The notes below the pieces were generated by a model. The model was not told where the DNA came from and searched no databases. It saw only the letters and a program-made list of their open reading frames with translations. From positions 1-64,000 of the forward strand of contig NZ_BCYY01000021.1 in assembly GCF_001598435.1 (NCBI RefSeq): 64,000 nt of DNA. Reading direction: 5' to 3'. Shown piece by piece: positions 9,030-17,456 of this stretch (its first letter is position 1; every line of letters begins with the position of its first letter). The stretch is from Sphingomonas pituitosa NBRC 102491 (GTDB taxonomy: Bacteria > Pseudomonadota > Alphaproteobacteria > Sphingomonadales > Sphingomonadaceae). The position numbers and the translations under genes were made by a program.

Positions 9030-9707
9030 ATGACCCGTAGCACGTTGAAGCTCCCGCTCTCCCTTGCCGCGCTTGCCGGCGGCGCGTTCCTGCTGATCGC
9101 GGCCGGCGGCCTGCGCATCGAGAAGGTGACCGCGGTCGCGGTGCCGCCGCCTGCGGTCGACGTCGCCAAGGCGAAGAAGCCGCAGACGGCAGTGTTCGCC
9201 GGCGGCTGCTTCTGGGGCATGGAAGCGGTGTTCCAGTCGGTGAAGGGCGTCCACTCGGTGACCAACGGCTATGCCGGCGGCACGGCGGGCACTGCCACCT
9301 ACGACCAGGTCAAGGGCGAGAAGACGGGCCATGCCGAAGCGGTGAAGGTCGTCTACGACCCGACCCGGGTTAGCTACGGCACGCTGCTCCGCGTCTTCTT
9401 CTCGGTGGCGCACGACCCCACCCAGAAGGGCGGCCAGGGCCCGGATCGCGGCCCCAGCTATCGCAGCGCGATCTTCCCGCAGACTGCCGAGCAGCGCCGG
9501 GTCGCCGGGGCGTATATCGCCCAGCTCACCCAGGCCAAGGCGTTCGCCAAGCCGATCACGACGAAGCTGGAGACCGGCGGCTTCTACCCTGCCGAGGAAT
9601 ATCACCAGGACTTCTTCTGGCGGCACCCGACGCACCCCTACATCATGCGCTGGGACCAGCCCAAGGTGGCGGCGTTCCGCTCGACCTACCCGCAGCTGGC
9701 ACACTGA
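9030..9707 (+). CDS. msrA: Exported or membrane-anchored peptide-methionine (S)-S-oxide reductase
   Basis: MsrA reduces methionine-S-sulfoxide in damaged proteins. The catalytic Cys60 sits in the family hallmark GGCFWG, and the later EYHQDF segment is also typical. Residues 1-28 form a basic then hydrophobic segment (signal peptide or anchor), so this form should act in the periplasm, unlike cytoplasmic MsrA. The protein is 225 residues including the leader. A TATATT sequence 20 bases before the ATG could be a -10 box. No msrB is adjacent. Confidence 0.92.
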   Translation: MTRSTLKLPLSLAALAGGAFLLIAAGGLRIEKVTAVAVPPPAVDVAKAKKPQTAVFAGGCFWGMEAVFQSVKGVHSVTNGYAGGTAGTATYDQVKGEKTGHAEAVKVVYDPTRVSYGTLLRVFFSVAHDPTQKGGQGPDRGPSYRSAIFPQTAEQRRVAGAYIAQLTQAKAFAKPITTKLETGGFYPAEEYHQDFFWRHPTHPYIMRWDQPKVAAFRSTYPQLAH

Positions 9708-9789
9708 TCGGGCGGCGGTCCTACAGGCAATGTCCCGCTATGTTCGGCGGGCTCTTTGAAGTGCTGGATCCACGTTGCTCTCCCCACAG

Positions 9790-9887
9790 CCGTCATCCCG
9801 GCAAAAGCCGGGATCCATTGGGGTCTACGCAGCGGCTCGTGCTCGCACCGGGTGCCGAATGGTTCCCGGCTTTCGCCGGGATGACGG
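9790..9887. repeat. 98-nt dispersed compound inverted repeat
   Basis: The outer arms of about 30 nt are near-perfect inverted copies, each itself a small hairpin with a CGTCATCCCGGC-type stem, and they are separated by an unrelated loop. The total length is 98 nt, equal to the element at 15759-15856. The structure suggests a REP/BIME-like or miniature mobile palindrome found only between genes here. Confidence 0.85.
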
Positions 9888-9936
9888 TGCCTGGATAGCG
9901 AGAAGCTCTGCCGCACGCGTTCCGATGGTTTGGGGT

Positions 9937-9976
9937 GCAAAAAAGGCCGAGCGCCTAAACTTCATAAATTTCGGCC
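9937..9976 (-). terminator. Candidate intrinsic terminator downstream of the DUF1674 gene
   Basis: On the minus strand a GGCCGA/TCGGCC stem (9971-9976 with 9945-9950) closes a 20-nt loop and is followed by six T residues (complement of 9939-9944). The loop is long for a standard terminator, so this is tentative. Confidence 0.4.
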
Positions 9977-10015
9977 CCGCGAAAACCCGCACGCGCCTAA
10001 ACTTCCTAAACTTAG
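9951..10015. repeat. Repeated GCGCCTAAACTTC units
   Basis: GCGCCTAAACTTC occurs at 9951-9963 and again at 9993-10005, with a partial third CTAAACTT at 10006-10013. The spacing between full copies is 42 bases. From memory, similar AAGTTTAGG-type strings recur between genes in sphingomonads, but I cannot confirm this here. The function is unknown. Confidence 0.6.
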
Positions 10016-10030
10016 CGATCCGGGCGGCGC

Positions 10031-10192
10031 TCAAAAATCGATCGCGATGCCCTTCAGCTCCCAGTCGCCATAGCGCACCGGATCCTTGGCCAGCGGGTCC
10101 TTTTCCGGCCGCTGCATCGGTTCGGGCTTGGGTACCGGCGGGCTCTTCGAGAGATATGCCGGCGGCGTCACATGCGCGGGTCGCTTGCCCAT
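10031..10192 (-). CDS. DUF1674 protein, succinate dehydrogenase assembly factor 4 (SdhAF4)-like
   Basis: A 53-codon gene ends with the family signature RYGDWE..GIAIDF at residues 40-53. Eukaryotic SDHAF4 relatives bind the flavinylated SdhA subunit and help assemble complex II. The first half is proline- and lysine-rich and probably disordered. The ATG is preceded by AAGGAAGG about 8 bases upstream, a strong ribosome-binding site, which supports this start in a larger open frame. It is divergent from rsmB, an arrangement I recall in other alphaproteobacteria. Confidence 0.85.
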   Translation of the reverse strand: MGKRPAHVTPPAYLSKSPPVPKPEPMQRPEKDPLAKDPVRYGDWELKGIAIDF

Positions 10193-10305
10193 CGGGATTG
10201 CCTTCCTTGGTTGCCCGGCCCATGTCGGCCGCCAAAGGAGCATGGTCAAGTGAACGGTTGGGTAGCGCACGCACGGGCAGAACTTTCGATGGGAGCGCGC
10301 TGAGC

Positions 10306-11586
10306 ATGGCCCGTCCGACCACCCGCCGCCCCGCCGAGCGCGAGCCGGACGCCCCCGGCGTCCCCGCGCGCCGCGCCGCGCTCCGATTGCTCGACGCGGT
10401 GCTCCGTCGCGGCCTCGCGCTGGAACAGGCGCTCGATTCCGCCGCACAGGGCCTCGCCCCCAACGACCGCGGTCTCGCCCATGCCATCGCCGCGGAGGCG
10501 CTGCGTCGGCTGCCCGATCTCGACGCGCTGATCGATTCCGCCACCCGGCAGCGCCTGCCCGACGACGCCAAGGCCCGCTTCGCGCTGCGCATCGCGCTGG
10601 TCCAGGCGATTGCGCTCGGCACCCCCGGCCATGCCGCGATCTCGACGGTGCTGCCGCTGGTCGATGGCGGCCCGCGCAAGCTGGTCCACGGCGTGTTCGG
10701 CACGCTGATGCGCGGCAACGCGACGCTGCCCGACGTGCCGATGCTCCCCGACGCGGTGGCGCTGCGCTGGCAGGCGCATTGGGGCGACGCGATGGTGCAG
10801 GCCGCGTGCGAGGCCATCGCGACACCGCCGCCGCTCGACCTTAGCCTGAAGAACGATGGCGTAACGGTGGAAGATGCCGCCAGCCTCGCCCCGCGCCACG
10901 CCCGGCTCGAACCGGGCACCAGCGTGCCCGATCTGCCCGGTTTCGCCGAGGGCGACTGGTGGGTGCAGGACCTCGCCGCCTCGATCCCCGCCCGGCTGAT
11001 CGGTGCGGGCACCGGCACCGCGCTCGACCTCTGCGCCGCACCCGGCGGCAAGACGCTCCAGCTCGCCGCCGCCGGCTGGCAGGTGACCGCGGTCGACGTC
11101 GCCGAGAACCGGCTGGCCCGCCTGCGCGAGAATCTGGAACGCACCGGGCTTTCGGCGCAGATCGTCGCCGCCGACCTGCTGACCTGGAGCCCCGCCGCCC
11201 CGGCCGACGCGGTGCTGCTCGATGCGCCGTGCAGCGCCACCGGCATCTTCCGCCGCCATCCGGACGTGCTCCACCGCGTCCGCCCCTCGTTGATCGCCGA
11301 GATGGCCGAGCTGCAGGCCAGGCTGCTCGACCGCGCCGCCGCCTGGGTGAAGCCGGGCGGCACGCTGGTGTTCGCCACCTGCTCGCTCGAACCCAAGGAA
11401 GGCGAGGCCCACCTCGCCCCCTTCCTCGCCGCGCATCCCGAGTTCGAACTGGTGCCGGCCACGGCGGACGAACTCCCCGCCGGCATTTCGCCGCGCGACG
11501 ACGGCTCGGTACGCATCCTGCCGGGCATGCTGGCGGAGCAGAGCGGGCTCGATGGCTTCTTCATCGCCCGCTTCCGCCGCCGCTGA
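10306..11586 (+). CDS. rsmB: 16S rRNA cytosine-967 C5-methyltransferase (RsmB/NOP family)
   Basis: The 426-residue protein has an N-terminal NusB-like helical domain (about 20-150) and a C-terminal SAM-dependent methyltransferase domain. The SAM motif DLCAAPGGKT lies at 241-250. Both catalytic cysteines are present: Cys309 in DAPCSATG and Cys359 in TCSLEPKEGE. This matches m5C RNA methyltransferases that modify 16S rRNA. The ATG at 10306 begins the conserved part. The gene leads a cluster rsmB-rpe-heparinase-purH. Confidence 0.92.
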   Translation: MARPTTRRPAEREPDAPGVPARRAALRLLDAVLRRGLALEQALDSAAQGLAPNDRGLAHAIAAEALRRLPDLDALIDSATRQRLPDDAKARFALRIALVQAIALGTPGHAAISTVLPLVDGGPRKLVHGVFGTLMRGNATLPDVPMLPDAVALRWQAHWGDAMVQAACEAIATPPPLDLSLKNDGVTVEDAASLAPRHARLEPGTSVPDLPGFAEGDWWVQDLAASIPARLIGAGTGTALDLCAAPGGKTLQLAAAGWQVTAVDVAENRLARLRENLERTGLSAQIVAADLLTWSPAAPADAVLLDAPCSATGIFRRHPDVLHRVRPSLIAEMAELQARLLDRAAAWVKPGGTLVFATCSLEPKEGEAHLAPFLAAHPEFELVPATADELPAGISPRDDGSVRILPGMLAEQSGLDGFFIARFRRR

Positions 11587-11717
11587 TCGCACCTGCGGGG
11601 CCCTTCGTCCCGCCTGTGCAGCAACCTGTGGATAAAGCTGTGGAGAAGGGTGCGCAAACGGTGCGCGGCCCGCCCCTCCGGTTGCGCCCGACTCGCCCCT
11701 TGCCTAGGAGACAGATC

Positions 11718-12374
11718 ATGTCCGTCCGCATCGCCCCCTCGATCCTCTCGGCCGATTTCGCGCGGCTCGGCGAGGAAGTCCGCGCCATCGACGCCGCCGG
11801 CGCCGACTGGATCCATGTCGACGTGATGGACGGGCATTTCGTGCCGAACATCACCATCGGCCCGGCGGTGGTGAAGGCGCTGCGCCCGCATTCGGCCAAG
11901 AATTTCGACGTGCATCTGATGATCACGCCGGTCGACCCGATGCTCGCCGCCTTTGCCGAGGCCGGGGCCGACACGATCTCGGTGCACCCCGAGGCGGGGC
12001 CTCACCTCCATCGTACGCTCCAGACGATCAAGGCGCTGGGCAAGCGCGCCGGCGTGGTGCTCAACCCGTCCACCCCGGTCGATGCGATCGACTATGTGAT
12101 GGACCTGGTCGACCTGATCCTGGTGATGAGCGTCAACCCCGGCTTCGGCGGGCAGAAGTTCCTCGAGAGCCAGCTGCCCAAGATCACCGAACTGCGCCGC
12201 CGCATCGAGGCGAGCGGCCGGGCGATCGACCTGGAGGTGGATGGCGGCATCGACCGCGAGACCGCACCCAAGGCGATCGCCGCCGGCGCCAATGCGCTGG
12301 TCGCCGGCACCGCGACCTTTACCGGCGGCCCGAGCCGGTACGCCGCCAATATCGCCGCGCTGCGCGGCGCTTGA
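11718..12374 (+). CDS. rpe: Ribulose-phosphate 3-epimerase
   Basis: This 218-residue TIM-barrel enzyme interconverts ribulose-5-phosphate and xylulose-5-phosphate in the pentose phosphate pathway. It begins with the family pattern IAPSILSADF, and contains HVDVMDGHFVPN, MSVNPGFGGQKF and EVDGGI, which supply the metal ligands and phosphate-binding loop. AGGAG lies 8 bases before the ATG. Its TGA overlaps the TTG start of the next gene. Confidence 0.97.
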   Translation: MSVRIAPSILSADFARLGEEVRAIDAAGADWIHVDVMDGHFVPNITIGPAVVKALRPHSAKNFDVHLMITPVDPMLAAFAEAGADTISVHPEAGPHLHRTLQTIKALGKRAGVVLNPSTPVDAIDYVMDLVDLILVMSVNPGFGGQKFLESQLPKITELRRRIEASGRAIDLEVDGGIDRETAPKAIAAGANALVAGTATFTGGPSRYAANIAALRGA

Positions 12375-14101
12375 CCGAGCCTGCGCCGGACTCCGCCGCC
12401 GACGGAGTCGAGGAAGGCAAGCGGCTGATCCGGGTGGGCGGCGATCGCGGCCTGTCGCTCGCCGACCGGATCGCCGATCGCTTCCAGCGCCTCGCCTGGC
12501 GCTCGCCCTTCTACGCGATGCGGCTGAAGGGCCGGCACCCGCTCAAGCTGCTCACCGCCGCCGACGATCCGTTCTTCGGCGATCCGCAGCGCGGCAATGC
12601 CCTGCTGGACGGCGAACTGCGCCTCTGCGGCGAGGTCCGCGCGATCGAGAGCCTCGATTTCGCCAGGCCGGACGGGTCGCCTGCCTTCACCCAGCACCTG
12701 CAGGGCTTTGCCTGGCTGCGCGACCTTTCCAGCGTCGCCACCCGCCAGCAGGGCGCGCCGATCGCCGAAGACATCATGCGCCGCTGGCTCAAGGTGCATG
12801 GCGAGCAGGTGGCAGACCCCGCCTGGCGTCCCGATCTGGTCGGCCGGCGCATCCTGGCCTGGGTGGCGCACGCCCCGCTGATCCTGTCGTCGACCGACCA
12901 GGTCTATCGTTCGGGCGTGATGCACGCGCTGGCCCGCGGTGCCCGCCATCTCGATCGCAGCGCCGACAAGGTGCCGGTCGGCGTTCCCCGGCTCGCCGCT
13001 TGGGCGGGCCTCGTCGCGGCGGGGCTGGTGCTGCCCGGCGGTGATCCGCGCCGCGCCTTTGCCGAGGCAGGGCTCAACCGCGCGATCACGGCGTCGGTCT
13101 ATGAAGATGGCGGCACCGTCGGCCGCTCGCCCGACGGCCAGCTCGACGCGATCCAGCTGATCACCCTGCTGTGCGAGACCTATGCCGCCCGCCGCATCGA
13201 GCCGCCCACCTTCGTGCTCGGCGCGCTCAACCGGATGGTCGCGGCACTGCTCGGCGTGTGCCACGGCGATGGCGGGCTCTCCAGCTGGCAGGGCTGCGGC
13301 CCTATCAGCGGCGAGGTGATCGCACAAACGATCGAGGCGACGGGGGTCCGCACGCGCCCGCTCAAGCAGGCGCGCGACTGGGGCTATCAGCGGCTCGCCT
13401 GCGCCGGCACCGTGCTGATCCTCGACGCGGCGCCGCCGCCCGACGCCAGGGTGGCGCAGACCGGCTGCGCCTCCACCCTCGCCTTCGAGCTTTCCGACGG
13501 CCCCGACCGAATCGTCGTCAATTGCGGCGGCAGCCGCGCCGCCGATGCCCGGCTGCCCGCCGAGCTGGTCCAGGGCCTGCGCACCACCGCCGCGCATTCC
13601 ACGCTGGTGCTGGGCGACAGCAACTCGACCGCGATCCACGCCGATGGCACGCTCGGCCGCGGCGTCAGCGAAGTCGAGCTGGTGCGGCACGAGACCGAGA
13701 ACGCCAGCCGGATCGAGGCGGCGCATGACGGCTATGTCCGCCGCTTCGGCCTGCTCCACCGCCGCGAACTGACCCTGTCGCACGACGGGCGCGACCTGCG
13801 CGGCGAGGACCTGCTGCTCCCGGGCGGCAAGCGCCGCATTGACTCGACGGCTTTCGCGCTGCGCTTCCACCTTGCGCCGCATGTCGAGGTCTCGCCCACC
13901 GCCGATGGGCACGGCGCGATCCTCCGCGCGCCCTCGGGCATGCTCTGGCAGTTCCGCGCCAAGGGCGGCACACTGGCGATCGAAGAAAGCCTGTGGATCG
14001 ATGCGCGCGGGCGGCCGCACGCCACCCAGCAGCTGGTGATCCAGGGTGAGACGCCGGCAGGCGGCGCCAGCCTGAACTGGGTATTCCACCGCTCCAAATA
14101 G
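12371..14101 (+). CDS. Heparinase II/III family protein
   Basis: The 576-residue protein matches the alphaproteobacterial heparinase II/III-like group: an alpha-helical toroid in the first about 330 residues and a beta-sandwich C-terminal domain with NCGG and AHSTLVLGDSNST segments. True members cleave acidic polysaccharides by beta-elimination, but this conserved group next to rsmB and purH has no known substrate. No clear signal peptide is present. The start is TTG at 12371, overlapping the rpe stop as TTGA, which implies translational coupling. Family is likely; function is open. Confidence 0.8.
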   Translation: MTEPAPDSAADGVEEGKRLIRVGGDRGLSLADRIADRFQRLAWRSPFYAMRLKGRHPLKLLTAADDPFFGDPQRGNALLDGELRLCGEVRAIESLDFARPDGSPAFTQHLQGFAWLRDLSSVATRQQGAPIAEDIMRRWLKVHGEQVADPAWRPDLVGRRILAWVAHAPLILSSTDQVYRSGVMHALARGARHLDRSADKVPVGVPRLAAWAGLVAAGLVLPGGDPRRAFAEAGLNRAITASVYEDGGTVGRSPDGQLDAIQLITLLCETYAARRIEPPTFVLGALNRMVAALLGVCHGDGGLSSWQGCGPISGEVIAQTIEATGVRTRPLKQARDWGYQRLACAGTVLILDAAPPPDARVAQTGCASTLAFELSDGPDRIVVNCGGSRAADARLPAELVQGLRTTAAHSTLVLGDSNSTAIHADGTLGRGVSEVELVRHETENASRIEAAHDGYVRRFGLLHRRELTLSHDGRDLRGEDLLLPGGKRRIDSTAFALRFHLAPHVEVSPTADGHGAILRAPSGMLWQFRAKGGTLAIEESLWIDARGRPHATQQLVIQGETPAGGASLNWVFHRSK

Positions 14102-14141
14102 GGCTTGCCCCGCGCGGCCTGATCCGGGAGAGGGGCGGGCC

Positions 14142-15710
14142 ATGGACATCAAGATCACCCGCGCGCTCCTCTCGGTCTCCGACAAGACCGGGATCGTCGA
14201 ACTCGGCCAGGCACTGGCTGCCCAGGGCGTCGAGCTCGTCTCGACCGGCGGCACCGCCACGGCGCTTCGCAACGCTGGCCTCACGGTCCGCGACATTTCG
14301 GACCTGACCGGCTTCCCCGAGATGATGGACGGCCGGGTGAAGACGCTGCACCCCAAGGTGCATGGCGGCCTGCTCTCGGTGCGCACCAATGCCGAGCATC
14401 AGGCCTCGATGGCCGAGCATGACATCGTGCCGATCGACCTCGTCGTGGTGAACCTCTATCCCTTCGCCCAGACCGTCGCCAAGGGCGCCGACCGCGACGA
14501 GATCATCGAGAATATCGATATCGGCGGCCCGTCGATGGTGCGTTCGGCCGCGAAGAACCATGAGTCGGTGGCGATCGTCACCGATCCGGCCGATTATGCG
14601 CTGGTGATGGGCGGGACCACGACCCTGGAGCAGCGCCGCCAGTTCGCCGCCAAGGCCTATGCCGCCACCGCGGCGTATGACGCGATGATCTCCAGCTGGT
14701 TCGCCTTCGCCGACCAGGGCGAGGCCTTCCCGGAAACGCTCAATATCTCGCTCAAGCGCGGCCAGGCGCTGCGCTATGGCGAGAACCCGCATCAGCAGGC
14801 GGCTTTCTATGCCGCGACCGGTGCCGCGGCGCGCGGCATCGGCCAGGCCCGCCAGCTCCAGGGCAAGGAACTGAGCTACAACAACTATAACGACGCCGAT
14901 GCCGCGCTCGAGCTGGTCAGCGAATTCCGCGACGGCCCGCCGACGGCGGTGATCGTCAAGCACGCCAATCCGTGCGGCGTGGCGAGCGGCGCGACCCTCG
15001 CCGAGGCCTACGCGGCGGCGTTCGCCTGCGACACCGTCTCGGCGTTCGGCGGCATCATCGCCGTCAACCGCCCGCTCGACCGCGCGACCGCCGAGCAGAT
15101 CACCGGCATCTTCACCGAAGTGGTGGTGGCGCCCGACGCCGACGAGGAAGCGCTGGCGCTGTTTGCGGCGAAGAAGAATCTCCGCCTGCTGCTGACCGGC
15201 GAACTGCCCGATCCGGCGCGCGCCGGCCTGTTCGCCAAGTCGATCGCCGGCGGCTGGCTGGTCCAGGGCCGCGACAACGGCATCGTCACCCGCGACCAGC
15301 TCAAGGTCGTCACCCAGCGCCAGCCGACCGAGCAGGAACTGGCCGACTGCCTGTTCGCCTGGACGGTGGCCAAGCACGTCAAGTCGAACGCGATCGTCTA
15401 TGCCAAGGACGGCAGCACCGCAGGCGTCGGCGCCGGCCAGATGAACCGCCTGGAAAGCGCCCGCATCGCCGCGTGGAAGGCGAAGGACGCGGCGGACAAG
15501 GCCGGCTGGGCCACCCCGCGCACGATCGGCTCGGCAGTGGCGTCGGACGCCTTCTTCCCCTTCGCCGACGGCCTGCTGGCGGCGGTGGAAGCCGGGGCGA
15601 CCGCCGTGATCCAGCCGGGCGGCTCGATCCGCGACGACGAAGTGATCGCGGCGGCCGACGCGGCCGGGCTCGCGATGGTGTTCACGGGGATGCGCCACTT
15701 CCGGCATTGA
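14142..15710 (+). CDS. purH: Bifunctional AICAR transformylase / IMP cyclohydrolase
   Basis: PurH performs the last two steps of purine synthesis to IMP. The N-terminal MGS-like cyclohydrolase domain shows ALLSVSDKTG and STGGTA near residues 8-46 and KTLHPKVHGG near 67-76. The C-terminal transformylase domain shows GENPHQQA and KHANPCGVA, and the protein ends GMRHFRH. The length of 522 residues is normal. It lies 40 bases after the heparinase-like gene. Confidence 0.97.
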   Translation: MDIKITRALLSVSDKTGIVELGQALAAQGVELVSTGGTATALRNAGLTVRDISDLTGFPEMMDGRVKTLHPKVHGGLLSVRTNAEHQASMAEHDIVPIDLVVVNLYPFAQTVAKGADRDEIIENIDIGGPSMVRSAAKNHESVAIVTDPADYALVMGGTTTLEQRRQFAAKAYAATAAYDAMISSWFAFADQGEAFPETLNISLKRGQALRYGENPHQQAAFYAATGAAARGIGQARQLQGKELSYNNYNDADAALELVSEFRDGPPTAVIVKHANPCGVASGATLAEAYAAAFACDTVSAFGGIIAVNRPLDRATAEQITGIFTEVVVAPDADEEALALFAAKKNLRLLLTGELPDPARAGLFAKSIAGGWLVQGRDNGIVTRDQLKVVTQRQPTEQELADCLFAWTVAKHVKSNAIVYAKDGSTAGVGAGQMNRLESARIAAWKAKDAADKAGWATPRTIGSAVASDAFFPFADGLLAAVEAGATAVIQPGGSIRDDEVIAAADAAGLAMVFTGMRHFRH

Positions 15711-15758
15711 GGTGCGCGCGCCGCGCTTCCGATGGGGGCGCGGCGTGGCATCCCACCT

Positions 15759-15856
15759 CTGTCATCCCCGCGAAGGCGGGGATCCATTGCCGCTGGTGGC
15801 CCGGTTCTTTCTGCAACGTTCCGCCGAATGGATGCCGGCCTTCGCGGGGATGACAG
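15759..15856. repeat. 98-nt dispersed compound inverted repeat
   Basis: Two arms of about 30 nt starting CTGTCATCCCCGCGAAGG and ending in its complement flank an unrelated 37-nt centre. The size (98 nt) and the internal ATCCATT/AATGGAT boxes match the element at 9790-9887. It sits in the convergent gap after purH. Confidence 0.85.
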
Positions 15857-15917
15857 TGCGAGTATGGGCGGGCGCTGCCGCTCGCTCGGCCCCCTCCACC
15901 ACCGACTGCGGCGGCGG

Positions 15918-15953
15918 TCCCTCCCCCGGCTCCGCCGAGGGAGGAAACGCTTA
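15918..15953 (-). terminator. Hairpin directly after the flippase stop, candidate terminator
   Basis: A GC-rich hairpin (TCCCTC..CGGC with GCCG..GAGGGA) begins just after the minus-strand stop codon. The minus-strand sequence TAAGCGTTTCCTCCC at 15953-15939 recurs at 37605-37619 in another terminal hairpin, so this is a dispersed type. There is no T-tract, so its role as a terminator is tentative. Confidence 0.4.
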
Positions 15954-17456
15954 CACCTCGGCCGCCATTACCTCCGCTCGCGGAACCTTGCGGAACAGCG
16001 CGCGGTCCTCGGGGCCGAAGCCGAAGCGGATGATCACGAACAGGAAGGTGATCAGCATCGCGGGCATGCCCAGGCTCATCTCCGCCCATTCGAGGCGGTG
16101 CGGCAGCGAGGTGAAGGCGGCCCCAACCAGTCCGGCGACCAGCATCGCCGCGAAGAAGCTGGGCCGGATGCTCACCACCGGCGCGCCGAGCCTGGCCTGG
16201 AGCAGCAGGCCCTTCACCACCGATCCGATCGTCAGCGACAATGCAAGCGCTACCGCCGGCGCGGCCGACTGCACCGGCACCGGCCAGCCCTGCCCCCGCG
16301 CCACGAAGATCAGCGCGAAGCTTAGGCCAATCTGCAGCATCAGCACGCCAATCGAGATCGCCAGATTGGTGTGCCGGGCGATGTAGACCAGCGCCGTCTC
16401 GCACACCGCGCCGGGCGAGGCGAATACCTCCGAGAACAAGAGGATACACAGCACCGCCGAACCGATCACGAACTCGCGGCCGAGCAGGCCCATCACCCCC
16501 TCTGCGGGGATCGAGAACATCACCGCCAGCCCTGCCTGCGCGCAGAGGATCCAGAAGCCGACCTGGCGCACCTGCCGCGCCACCGCCGGGCGGTCGCCCG
16601 CGGCGAGGCTCTGGGTGATGACGGGCCCGAGGATCGGATCGAAGCTCGATTTCAGCCGCTGCGGCACCGAGGCGACCTGCTGCGCCATGTAATAGATGCC
16701 GACCACCGACGGCGCGAACAGCAGCCCGAGGATGAAGCGATCGACGTTGCGCGTCGCCCATTCGATCGCGTCGGCGCCCGCCAGCGGCGCGTTGCGCCGC
16801 GCGAGGCCCCAGATCACCGCCGGCTGCGGCCGCCAGCCGACCGGCAGGCCATATTCGCGCACGAACGGCACGATCGAGGCGACCAGGGCCGCGCTCATCG
16901 ACAGCACATAGGCCATCAGCAGCCCGTCGCGCAAGGATACGAACGAGAAGCCATAGGCCGCGATACTGATCGTCCAAGGCTCGATGATCGCGCGCGCCGT
17001 CACCGCCGCGCCGATATTGTGGCGATAGGCGAGCGCGGACAGCGACACGTCGGACAGCGCGATCGCGATCACCGCGACAGACAGGAACCGCTCCAGCCCC
17101 ATCACCGGGCTGTTGGGGAACAGCGCCTGCGGGAACAGGATCAGCACGCCGCTCGCGATCAGTGCCGCGAGGAAGGCGACCACCATCGCGTCCCACACGA
17201 CATGGGTGTGCGGGCGATCGGTGCTCGACAGCGCCTGCGCCAGTCCGCGCTTGAGGCCCAGGGTGGCGACCAGCGCAACGAACTCGATCACCAGCACCGC
17301 GATCGCGTAGCGGCCGACGATCTCCGGCCCATAGGCCCGGCCCGCGATGAACAGGAAGGGCAGCCGCGCCACCAGCCGGATGATGAAGCCCAGCATGTTG
17401 GTGCGCCCGCCCTTGGCGAGCGCGTTGATGTCTTGCGACGCCTGGCCGTTGCTCAA
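15951..17456 (-). CDS. Polysaccharide biosynthesis flippase (MATE/Wzx-like membrane protein)
   Basis: The roughly 501-residue product is highly hydrophobic with about 12-14 membrane segments and fits the oligosaccharidyl-lipid flippase superfamily, which moves lipid-linked sugars across the inner membrane. Features include AKGGRTNMLGF near the start and YYMAQQVASVPQRLKSSFDP in the middle. I chose TTG at 17456, which overlaps the polA stop as TTGA. A TTG at 17471 or an ATG at 17396 (losing 20 residues) are alternatives. No glycosyltransferases are adjacent, so the cargo is unknown. Confidence 0.82.
   Translation of the reverse strand: MSNGQASQDINALAKGGRTNMLGFIIRLVARLPFLFIAGRAYGPEIVGRYAIAVLVIEFVALVATLGLKRGLAQALSSTDRPHTHVVWDAMVVAFLAALIASGVLILFPQALFPNSPVMGLERFLSVAVIAIALSDVSLSALAYRHNIGAAVTARAIIEPWTISIAAYGFSFVSLRDGLLMAYVLSMSAALVASIVPFVREYGLPVGWRPQPAVIWGLARRNAPLAGADAIEWATRNVDRFILGLLFAPSVVGIYYMAQQVASVPQRLKSSFDPILGPVITQSLAAGDRPAVARQVRQVGFWILCAQAGLAVMFSIPAEGVMGLLGREFVIGSAVLCILLFSEVFASPGAVCETALVYIARHTNLAISIGVLMLQIGLSFALIFVARGQGWPVPVQSAAPAVALALSLTIGSVVKGLLLQARLGAPVVSIRPSFFAAMLVAGLVGAAFTSLPHRLEWAEMSLGMPAMLITFLFVIIRFGFGPEDRALFRKVPRAEVMAAEV

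Larger units (their letters stand above)
9708..10030. other. Intergenic region with repeats between convergent msrA and the DUF1674 gene
   Basis: I see no gene here. The region holds a 98-nt inverted repeat element (9790-9887) and a second sequence with repeated GCGCCTAAACTTC units (9951-10015). It also holds a possible terminator for the minus-strand gene (9937-9976). Confidence 0.7.

Noticed and set aside
11627..11650. Replication origin based on a DnaA-like box
   Set aside because: Only one exact and one near box, no AT-rich unwinding region, and no dnaA, dnaN or hemE neighbours.
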